Below are positions 40,701 through 52,700 of a stretch of DNA of 64,000 nucleotides, in pieces. Position numbers and translations under genes: made by a program. Source of the stretch: Cladorhizidae sp. MBARI D1340-BT2 (Eukaryota > Porifera > Demospongiae > Poecilosclerida > Cladorhizidae); NCBI GenBank assembly GCA_028752905.1, contig JAQNBH010000007.1, positions 18,201,613-18,265,612 on the forward strand, read 5' to 3'. The notes below the pieces were generated by a model that was not told the DNA's origin, ran no database searches, and worked only from the letters and a program-made list of their open reading frames with translations. How positions within the stretch are numbered: position 1 is the stretch's first letter; each line of letters starts with the position of its first letter.

Positions 40701-43700
40701 AATCTACAGCTCACATCTCGGCTAGAACTCACACACTTGGCAGCTTCCTAGCTGCCCAAGTGATGGTGGTTTTATTCTAGCTGGTATTAGCTCCAAAAGG
40801 ACTCCAAGCCTGCCTTGAATGAATCCTTTGCTAAGTTAGTGAACTATGCTTTGAATGAATCCTTCACTAAGTTAGTGAACTATGCCTTGAATGAATCCTT
40901 CACTAAGTTAGTGAACTATGCCTTGAATGAATCCTTCGCTAAGTTAATAAACTGTGCAATGAATGAATCCTTCGCTAAGTTAGTAAACTATGCCTTGAAT
41001 GAATCCTTCGCTAAGTTAATAAACTGTACAATGAATGAATCCTTCGCTAAGTTAGTAAACTATGCCTTGAATGAATCCTTCGCTAAGTTAGTAAACTGTA
41101 CAATGAATGAATCCTTCGCTATGTTAGTAAACTATGCCTTGAATGAATCCTTCACTAAGTTAGTAAACTAGTAGTGCAAAAACAAACAAAGTCTGAAATA
41201 AGCTTGAAATTCCATCTTCAAGAATGATAAGTCTTTCTTCATTCCCTCCCCCCCCCCCCACTTGATGCCATCATGAGTGTTCCAGTGCACGTCCATGGCT
41301 ACTCTATTTCTTGTTTGCAGTAAAAAGGTACAGGTAGCAGTGGCCATTGATGGCGCAATCAAGTTAGCTTGTGTGCTGCTCTATAATTAGAGACGTGCTG
41401 TAAATATTATAAGCAGAACAAATAAGCTGTGTGATGATGTAATCAAGTTAGCTTGTGTACTGCTCTATAATTAGAGACAGCACGTGCTGTATTATAAGCA
41501 GAACAAATAAGCCGTGTGATGATGTAATCAAGTTAGCTTGTGTGCTGCTCTATAATTAGAGACGTGCTGTATTATAAGCAGAACAAATAAGCCGTGTGAT
41601 GATGTAATCAAGCTAGCTTGTGTGCTGCTCTATAATTAAAGACGTGCTGTATTATAAGCAGAACAAATAAGCAGAACAAATAAGCCGTGTGAAGATGTAA
41701 TCAAGCTAGCTTGTGTGCTGCTCTATAATTAGAGACGTGCTGTATTATAAGCAGAACAAATAAGCCGTGTGAAGATGTAATCAAGCTAGCTTGTGTGCTG
41801 CTCTATAATTAGAGACGTGCTGTATTATAAGCAGAACAAATAAGCCGTGTGATGATGTAATCAAGCTAGCTTGTGTGCTGCTCTATAATTAGAGACGTGC
41901 TGTATTATACACAGAACAAATAAGCCGTGTGAAGATGTAATCAAGCTAGCTTGTGTGCTGCTCTATAATTAGAGACGTGCTGTATTATAAGCAGAACAAA
42001 TAAGCCGTGTGATGATGTAATCAAGCTAGCTTGTGTGCTGCTCTATAATTAGAGACGTGCTGTATTATACACAGAACAAATAAGCCGTGCTTGTTTGATT
42101 TGTGAGTGCTCATTCTTATGGAACTGCTAACAAGTCTAAAGGAGGCTTGTAGCTGAGCCCCTACCAAAATATCTTCTGTTTAGATGTCGGAGTTCTCCTG
42201 TGACTGTTACCAAGTTCTCGAAAGAGATTGCAGCTGACCCAACATGGATCCAGTCAAGACTAGCAACACACTATGGATGTTAGTGTAGTGGGCAACATGA
42301 TGTGCAGTTAGCATAGCAGCAAAACTTGGCATTGATACGTGTAGTGTAGAACAGGAACAATGACCTGCTCAATAATCAACCTGAAATCTAGTCGCTCAAC
42401 GTTTTGACTAGATAGATAGATAGAGAATAAATTTCAAGTTGATTATTGCGAAGGTCATTGTACAGTAATTTCATTATGTCAACTGAGAGTTTATCTAAGC
42501 TAAAACATTGCAACAAGATATTGCTGTAATAGAAAGGCAACAGGACTCCACCCATGTAGAGCATAACCAGTTAGATGATCCTTTACCATTTAGCAACAAT
42601 ATTGTATTCTCAATGAACTCTCAGTTGACATATGTAGATGTACGATGACTTTCTCGATAATCAGATGCTCTAGCCTTCATCAGGATTGAAAATGAAGGCT
42701 GGAGGATCTAGCCCAAACATCCAGTGAGTAAATCGATATTGTGTTGCTTTTAAGAGTGATTGGTGTTTATGATGTAAAGGATCATGTAACTGGTTGTGGT
42801 CTACATGGTAAAGGGTCACCAAAGCATGGGTAGATTTTAACAGTGATTGGTGTTTATGATGCAGTGTTGCCATAGTGTTGGATTTTATCCAAACTGTTTG
42901 CCCTTAAATTTTCTGTTTGGATTTTATCAATAAATGTTTGGATTTTTCATCATTAGAAAATTGTTTGACATTTCATGCATATCAGACCATGTGCAGCCTA
43001 TTTCAAAACCACTCTCTGTGGTATTAGCTGAGTGTGGTCATTTTGTGGTCACCTGGTCTGTGCAGGAATATTCATGTGGTCACTTGGTCACTTGGTCTAT
43101 GCAGGAATATTCCTCACATCCTGTGTTATTATGTGGTTACCTCCTGAAGTCACGGCCATCACAGAGGTGGATAAGTATTGGCATGCAATCAGCCAAAGAC
43201 TGCTTCGAAACTGAATATCGCTACTCCACATTGGCAAAACTCGCAAAAGCCATTCTAGTTATACCCCATGGCAATGCTGATACCGAACGTATATTCAGCC
43301 ACATTGGTCTCAACAAAACGAAGCACAGAAACAGACTAGGAATTTCTACATTAAATTCACCAGTGCAATTCAATGTTCCTCAAAAATGCTATGAATTTAA
43401 ACCGAACACTGAACTATTAAAGACATGTGTAAATGCTATGAACACACTTTAGTATGTTAGAAATTGTTGTTTGGATTTTTTGTTGCCAAATTTTTTTGAT
43501 AACACAGGCGAGTAATTTGGAAATTACCCCCAAAAAATAAGGCAACACTGAATTGATGTAAAAGATTGTTATGGTCTACATGTAGAGTGATTGGAGTTTA
43601 TGATGTAAAGGATCACCTAACTGGTTGTTTTCTACATGGTAAAGGGTCACCTAACTGGTTGTTGTCTACATGGTAAAGGGTCACCTAACTGGTTGTTGTC

Positions 43701-46700
43701 TACATGGTAAAGGGTCACCTAACTGGTTGTTGTCTACATGGGTGGAGTCTTGTTTCCTTTCTCGTCACTCCCAGTGATGTAAAACTTCTTTTTTTAATTT
43801 TTATTTTCCCATTGTTTGTGTGTGTGACGTGCCATATTAGGTGCAGTACTTGCAAGACTTTGCCAGCAAGCTGAAACTCAACATACAGTACAGAACTGAG
43901 ATACAGCGAGTGAGCAGGTGGGAGGGAGGGAGTGCTCTCTTCAGCCTCCTGGACCAGCATGGAGAGGTTCACAGCTGCAGGACTGTAGTGGTTTGGTGAG
44001 TATGATAAGTTGCTTTCCTCCCCTCACCTCCCATATCCCCCCATTTCTTCTTCACCAATTTACTAGGATTGTTACCTTCCATCTTTTAGCTTCCACTTCT
44101 CATCTTATACATGATATCATCCCCTCCCTCCCTCCACACACACACACACACCCCACACCCCACATCCATATCCAAATTCTAAGAGCACCACTGATGTATT
44201 TCCTACTAAACCTTTTCCATCATTAGCTACTCACCACACCTACTTACTTCTTCCTTTTCCTTTTTCTCACCACCCACACTCTCACTACCTACACCCACAT
44301 CACCCACACTCCCACTACCCACACTCTCCACTCTCACCACCGACACTCTCACCACCTACACTCTCACTAGCCACACTCTCACCACCCACACTCTCACTAT
44401 CCACACTCTCACTACTCACACTCTCACTACTCACACTCTCACTACCCACACTCTCACCACCTACACTCTCACTAGCCACACTCACCACCCACACTCTCAC
44501 TATCCACACTCTCACTACTCACACTCTCACTACCCACACTCTCACCACCCACACTCTCACCACCCACACTCTCACCACCTGTTACCTCAATGCTTGCCCT
44601 CCTCTCGCCACCCATTCCTTTTTTATTTCACAATGCACCTTCTGCACCCACTCAGTCACCTACCTCTCTATAGACTGCCTCACCACCCACTCCCTCACCA
44701 CTCCCTGCCTCACCACCTCTCCCTCTCACTGCAGTATATCACCACCCACTTCCTCACCATCTATCCCTCACTTATCTCCACTTCCTAACTACTCCCTCTC
44801 TCTCCAGTCCCCCCTTCACCCACTCCCTCTCTTATCCACTCCCTCCTGTCACTCCTTACCAGTCCCTCCCTCGCCAACCATTCCCTGTCATATTTCATAT
44901 TTCACCACCCACTCCCTCCTCTCATTCCCTTACCACCCACTCCCTGTATTATCTCACTACTTACACTCCCTCCTCTCACTCCTCGCCCATCTCTCCCTAA
45001 CAACCCTCCCTTATCTCAATAACTACAGCAACATGACGAGTGACCTCATTTATATTTCTCTTCCTAACTTAGTACGGGTCTGTGGATGCCTCATTATCCC
45101 ATCAACCTGAAGGGGGTTGAGCACGCTGTGGTAAGTGATGAGTGCACGACACCACTCATGAAGATTGTGTTGTCTGTCCATAGGCAGGTACGTGTAGGTA
45201 CCGTAAAGTGTCTGGCAAGCACCCATGGCACTTGATATACTCACTCGTCCAAAGAGAGGGGCTTGGCGCTTAGCTGGTGAATTACTGCACCACCCTGAAA
45301 CTCTATATAATGCACAACAAAACATTATGTCGTCACATTAATGCACACCAAGAGAGTTTCGGCTTTTACATACTGTATGCTGCTAGAAAGTTAATTCTTT
45401 CGTCCTCAGGGTCACTGAATGGGGGGGGGGGGGATAATAACATTAGCGTCCTTGTCATCTAAATCCTGGAAGGGATCTTCAATGTCACTGTCATCTTCCT
45501 CTACATCAAGCTCTCTCGGTATGCAATCTCTGATGAGCATGTCTTCAGTACCATCAAGATTGTTGGAGATACCATAACCATAAGCAAGGAATGAGCTGGC
45601 CAACAACTCCTCAGAGATGATGTTGTGCCATTCTTATGCTGCTACAATATTGTCTGTTGATTCTGACCTATAAACTCATTAACAAGAGTGCAAGTCAGCT
45701 GTTTGTGGCTACAGCACATGTGTATATTGCAATCATACTTAGAGAATGTAGAGAGGAAGGCCTTTGTGTACTCTACGATTTTTGTGTAAATCTACAAAAA
45801 TATAATAATAAAATTAAAAATTATAATATATGAATAAATTAACAGCAACAACACACAAAAGAACAACACAACAACTAGATGGCTATGTGTATACATGTAT
45901 GGTATGTGCATGTTTAGAGGTTACATGATGCCACACCAGCTTGAAAACATTCCCACAACAGAGTGCAGGTATCTCAGCTAGTACATATATATTATATTAT
46001 ATACAGCACTCCTGCAACAGAGTGCAGGCATCTCAGCTAGTACATATATATTATATTATACATAGCACTCCTGCAACAGAGTGCTGGTATCTCAGCTAGT
46101 ACATATATATTATATTATATATAGCACTCCCCCAGCAGAGTGCAGGTATCTCAGCTAGTATATATATATTATATTATATATAGCACTCCTGCAACAGAGT
46201 GCAGGCATCTCAGCTAGTACATATATATTATATTATATATAGCATTCCTGCAACAGAGTGCTGGTATCTCAGCTAGTATATATATATTATATTATATATA
46301 GAACTCCCGCAACAGAGTGCAGGTATCTCAGCTAGTACATATATATTATATTATATATAGCACTCCTGCAACAGAGTGCAGGTATCTCAGCTAGTATATA
46401 TATATATATATATATATATAAATATTTATTTGTTTACTTATAAAAGGGAAAGGAAACAAGAATTCACCAAATTTAAACCACAAGAATTAGAGCGATTACC
46501 TTTACCTTTTAAAAACGTATGCCAAATTTAATTTCACAGTGTAATATTAGTGTCATGATAAACACAGCCCAATTATCGGTTGATGGGAGACAAAATATCC
46601 TATAATCAATTACTCTTTCTTGTTCTCCTTTATTTCATTAAATGTTAATATTTTGATTTATTTTCATGTGAATAATATGCCAAAGACATAAACTGAAACA

Positions 46701-49700
46701 TGACTTATTTTTTATCCCTGTGCTCTGTATTTGTAATAATGATTGCTATGCATATACTATAAAACTTGTATTTGTAATAATGATTGCTATGCATATACTA
46801 TAACTTGTATTTGTAATAATGATTGCTATGCATATATTATAACTTGTATTTGTAATAATGATTGCTATGCATATATTATAACTTGTATTTGTAATAATGA
46901 TTGCTATGCATATATTACAACTTGTAGGGTTATGAGGATATGTCATTGGACAAGGACGACTATGAAGCAAAGAGAGTGTTGATATTGGGAAGAGGTAGGC
47001 ACTTGACGTTATTTTTTACTATGGTGTAGTTTTGCTATGATTAGTTTTGCCATGGTGTAGTTTTGCCATGGTGTAGTTTTGCCATGGTGTAGTTTTGCCA
47101 TGGTGTAGTTTTGCTATGGTGTAGTTTTGCTATGGTGTAGTTTTGCCATGGTGTAGTTTTGCCATGGTGTAGTTTTGCCATGGTGTAGTTTTGCTATGGT
47201 GTAGTTTTGCCATGGCTAGTAGTTGGAACTAGTGCTATATAGGAGGAAGACTAGTATGTGCTAGGACTAGGAGGCTAGAACTAGGGCTAGGAAGAGGGGT
47301 ATTATTAGGCCCAGGGCTAGAATTACACGTCACAGGGTTAGGAGGCAAGAAATAGGAGACTAGAGCTGCATATAAGGCTAAAGTTAGGGCTAGGGTATTA
47401 GGCCTAGTATTGCAGCCAGGGCTAAAGCAGGCTGAACCTAGGGCTACAAGGCTACAGATAGGTGACAGAGCTACTAGACAAGTATTGCAGCTTGAGCTAG
47501 AGCACACTATTCATGGGAATAGGTTGTAAGGCCAGTAAAGCATTAGTCAGCATGAAATAAGCGCTTCATAATACATACATGTGCGTAGGTAAGCGACTTC
47601 CTAACACTAGTTACCAATTGTCCTGTGTGGACATCACATGTAAGGTGGGTATATATTCACAGCCAGAGCTTTAATAAGTGAAGGCTTAGAAGCAACAGTG
47701 AAGAAGTACAAAGGGTTGGCACTTATTCTCTTACTGTCGGATTGCACTGAAGCAGGGCTGCATTTAGGTGTGTGAGGGGGGGGAGGCTTGCTCTGGGATA
47801 TTGTATTATTTTAAATATGTGCGCCCCCCTCTGTTTACAAATACTAGTACTTTTGCCCCCCCCCCCCCCCCCCCCCACCCTTTCAACTCAACCCTAAATG
47901 CAGCTCTGTGAAGTTAAAACAACTTGCAACAGGATAGAGTAGATCATCAGTATCTGAACAGGAATGTTCTAAAGTCCCTAGCAACCATATATTATGAGCT
48001 AGCCTTCACAAACAACATCATCATCATCGTGGGTACAAAATATATACTGACCACAAACAGAGCTTAAAATATTAAAATATGATTATGATGACCAGCTTAA
48101 AACAAAGTCATTTTCTAATGCTGAATATTTTATAATTTTCAGCAATTATTTGACATATGCATAGGTGAACTAGGTATTGGCTTCATGACTCTGTAAATCG
48201 CAATCCAATCTCTACTTTTATTCCTTTCCCCAATCTATATACTGTATATATGTACAACTGGACAGTGTCAGACCAAACAGATGTTGTTGATGAGTCAAAC
48301 AAGACAGATGCTGCTGATGAGCCAAACAAGACAGATGCTGCTGATGAGCCTGACAAGACAGATGCTGCTGATGAGCCTGACAAGACAGATGTTGCTGATG
48401 AGCCAGCCAAGACAGATGCTGCTGATGAGCCAGCCAAGACAGATGCTGCTGATGAGCCAGACAAGACGGATGCTGCTGATGAGCCTGACAAGACAGATGC
48501 TGCTGATGAGCCAAACAAGACAGATGCTGCTGATGAGCCTGACAAGACAGATGTTGCTGATGAGCCAGACAAGACGGATGCTGCTGATGAGCCTGACAAG
48601 ACAGATGTTGCTGATGAGCCAAACAAGACAGATGCTGCTGATGAGCCTGACAAGACAGATGTTGCTGATGAGCCTGACAAGACAGATGCTGCTGATGAGC
48701 CTGACAAGACAGATGCTGCTGATGAGCCAGCCAAGACAGATGCTGCTGATGAGCCTGACAAGACAGATGCTGCTGATGAGCCTAACAAGACAGATGCTGC
48801 TGATGAGCCAAACAAGACAGATGCTGCTGATGAGCCTGACAAGACAGATGCTGCTGATGAGCCAGCCAAGACAGATGCTGCTGATGAGTCTGACAAGACA
48901 GATGCTGCTGATGAGCCAAACAAGACAGATGCTGCTGATGAGTCTGACAAGACAGATGTTGCTGATGAGCCTGACAAGACAGATGCTGCTGATGAGCCTG
49001 ACAAGACAGATGTTGCTGATGAGCCTGACAAGACAGATGCTGCTGATGAGCCTGACAAGACAGATGCTGCTGATGAGCCAGCCAAGACAGATGCTGCTGA
49101 TGAGCCTGACAAGACAGATGCTGCTGATGAGCCTAACAAGACAGATGCTGCTGATGAGCCAAACAAGACAGATGCTGCTGATGAGCCTGACAAGACAGAT
49201 GCTGCTGATGAGCCAGCCAAGACAGATGCTGCTGATGAGTCTGACAAGACAGATGCTGCTGATGAGCCAAACAAGACAGATGCTGCTGATGAGTCTGACA
49301 AGACAGATGCTGCTGATGAGCCAAACAAGACAGATGTTGCTGATGAGCCTGACAAGACAGATGCTGCTGATGAGCCAGACAAGACAGATGCTGCTGATGA
49401 GCCAGACAAGACAGATGCTGCTGATGAGCCAGACAAGACAGATGCTGCTGATGAGCCAGACAAGACAGATGCTGCTGATGAGCCAGCACGCTTATTACTA
49501 GTGGTAGCACTGCCACTAGCTTTAGCTGGTTCTGTTGTTCATCTATTTTCTTGGTTGATTTCCTGGTGGAAACACAGATCAGCTGCAACCTACCTATCCT
49601 TTACCCAGAAAGAGAACAGCTTGGCTATCGGAAAATGATATGCAGCTAGATTTATTCACTAACTGACAAGCCTCATCATTGACATAGAGTAGCAGAGCAG

Positions 49701-52700
49701 ACCACCGCATGCTTTAGCATTAATTGCAGCTAGCAGCTAGCATTAATTAGCCACTGGCATTAATTAGCAGCTAGCATTAGTTAGCAGCTAGCATTAATTA
49801 GCAGCTAGCATTAACTAGCATCGATTAGCAGCTAGCGTTAGTTAGCAGCTAGTGTTAGTTAGCAGCTAGCGTTAATTAGCAGCTAGCGTTAGTTAGTAGT
49901 TAACATTAATTAGCAGCTAGCATTAATTAGCAGTTAGCATTAATTAGCAGCTAGGTTCATCCCATCGTCAGTGGCCAACAACAGCAAAAAAACAAAAGCA
50001 ACAATAGTTCCATGGCAGCTCCAGATCTTGTCAAGGTAAGCACCGGCCTTGTCTGATTACTGTGCTCAAGAAAGCTTGATTTTCAAGCTTAGTTGCCAAT
50101 TAATTTTCTCGATATCATTCAAACTGGTGAATGATCGCAGTGAATTTGGTGATTTGTTCCAGGGTGCATTCGGTATCCAAGCTTGATGGCTAAATAGAGT
50201 ATGAATGGAGCTGTCTAAGGATGTTGAAACTTTTGCTCATTGGTGGTTGCTTGATGTTGTACGAATGTTTGAAAATGGGAATTCCATATGGCAATTGCAA
50301 CAGTAAAGGATGGGAACTACCGATACAACTTTAAAAAAAGCTGTAACACATTTGTTAAGCTAATTGTCATTACTCTTTCATCTGTGCAGGTGATTTTAGT
50401 GCCACATTGTTGCTTATTCTGTGAGCTTTCAAGTGGTATGTTGAATGTCTCTATGCGCACACTTTCTTAGAAGATACATCCATTAACATTAACAAAAACT
50501 GCAACTCCTCTATTTGCCCTGTACTGTGTGAACGAGGGCTCTTAACTGGATCTGTGGTTTATAAAAGCACTTAGTGGTAATATGAGAGAAGGAAACTGCA
50601 ATTAATTAGAGCCCACGCTTTAGTGGTAATATGAGCATAATATGAGCTGAAGGAAACTGCAATTAATTAGAGCCCAAGCTTTAGTGGTAATAATTATGAG
50701 CAGAAGGAAACTACAATTAATTAGAGCCCAAGCTTTAGTGGTAATATGAGCAGAAGGAAACTGTAATTAGCCCAAGCTTTAGTGGTAATATGAGCAGAAG
50801 GAAACTACAATTAATTAAAGCCCAAGCTTTAGTGGTAATATGAGCAGAAGGAAACTGCAATTAATTAATTAGAGCCTAAGCTTTAGTGGTAATATGAGCA
50901 GAAGGAAACAACAATTAATTAGAGCCCAAGCTTTAGTGGTAATATGAGCAGAAGGAAACTGCAATTAATTAATTAGAGCCCAAGCTTTAGTGGTAATATG
51001 AGCAGAAGGAAACTGCAATTAATTAAAGCCCAAGCTTTAGTGGTAATATGAGCAGAAGGACACTGCAATTAATTAGAGCCCAAGCTTTAGTGGTAATATG
51101 AGCAGAAGGAAACTGCAATTAAATTAAAGCCCAAGCTTTAGGAGCAGAAGGAAATTGCTAAAGCCCAAGCTTTAGTGATATGACCAGAAGGCATTTGATA
51201 CTGTGTCAATTAACTTACGCATCCCTAGCTAAGTGATTGAATGTTTGGTTAATAACTTCTCAAGGAATGTAAATATAATAAGCTACAGTTTGGTATAACA
51301 ACAATCACCTCTGTTGAAGTAGCAAAAGCTATGCACTACTACATGCTATATGTCCACTACAGAACTTAAAGCAAAGAAATCCATCCAGGAGTGCCTCCTC
51401 CTTGCTCAAGAGCGAAGAGATTCAGAGGGACCCCTGGCAAGCATAGGCGCTTGTGCTACTTTCCACCGAAGAATAACTTCCAGAAATAGTAGCAAAAGCC
51501 AGGAAAAGACTGTTCATGAGAATGAAGGCAGTTGTGATCGTCAGCCATTAGAAATCTTATTTATTATTGCTCAATCATCCCGTCCAACTGGAAGCATGTT
51601 CCATTTTAAATTAATTGAGCAGTCTATTGGGCACGTGCACGGACGTGTAATACAAATTCTTCCATTTAATTTTTTTTTTTAATCCCAACAATGTCGCGAG
51701 TAATTTAATTTTTGATGTGCACACTCGACTACTTCATCATGTTTTAGCGCCTAATGGAAACACTAGTAGGGCTTCCTCTAGCCACAGATACCAATTTCAA
51801 CTGGCTAGCCCTTTCCAAGCAGGAACCACAGCTGTAGCCGGTTCATGCGCTCAGGTTTTGAGGTATCCCCACTTTGGCCGCAGGTAACTTTGGCAAGGTT
51901 GTAACTATGCAACCTTTTTAGATCAAAAGAGAGCACGCAGAGAGATCTATCTTTAGATCTATATATCCAGTGAAGTTTGCAGACTCTATGGAGCTCCAAA
52001 GTTGTAACTACAAGTTTTTGTTGGTGCTTGTACTTTATAATTTAGCACCCCCTTTCATATGGACATAAGTTGACTTTAAAACTTTTTTTTCAAAAATACC
52101 TATCTGTAGTACTTGCATTGCTCTGGCAATGATATAGCCACTCAATGTTTGATGCTGGACTGTAGCACATCGGACGAGTGGACTGCCTGCCAGTCAACCC
52201 CTTCCCCCCAAAAATAGTATAAAAAATTGTAGCTTAATTGCCATAACATTTCCCCTCTTTCCTCTGTGCAGGTAATTTTAGTACCAAATTCTTGCTTATT
52301 CTGTGTGCTTTCAAATGATATGTTGAATGTCTCTATGGGCGCAATACATCCAGCAACATCGAGGTCATTAAAAATTAAAAAATGCACTCCTGTTTGTGAA
52401 AAGCATATATTCTCTAATAGGAGCCACAGTTACTATTTACTTCTGTCAAATCCACCTACGATTGCTATTGGAAGGGAGGTTACAATTAGAAGGGTGGTTT
52501 CCATTGATTGCGGTTGTGAGGAGTTCAAGTACCTGTTTGGAGGACTTCTAACGTTTGGGTGCCCGTGGCTCAATGGTTGAATAAGCCACCTGTAAAGCAG
52601 AAATCAAGTGTTCAAGCCTGCTAGTGCCCAGAATTTTTTTCCTGGATTTTCCCTCTTGTCTTCAATTCTAATCAAAAGAGCAATTATTTGGGTGTGTGTT

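Noticed and set aside
40815..41171. 118-codon repeat frame ([12 protein letters not shown])
   Set aside because: It is amphipathic-looking but generated by a 36-bp intronic minisatellite. It stops at once outside the array.
51350..51682. 110-codon frame as a gene
   Set aside because: It has no recognised motif and no splice support and ends in poly-T. It is kept only as an unrecognised frame.
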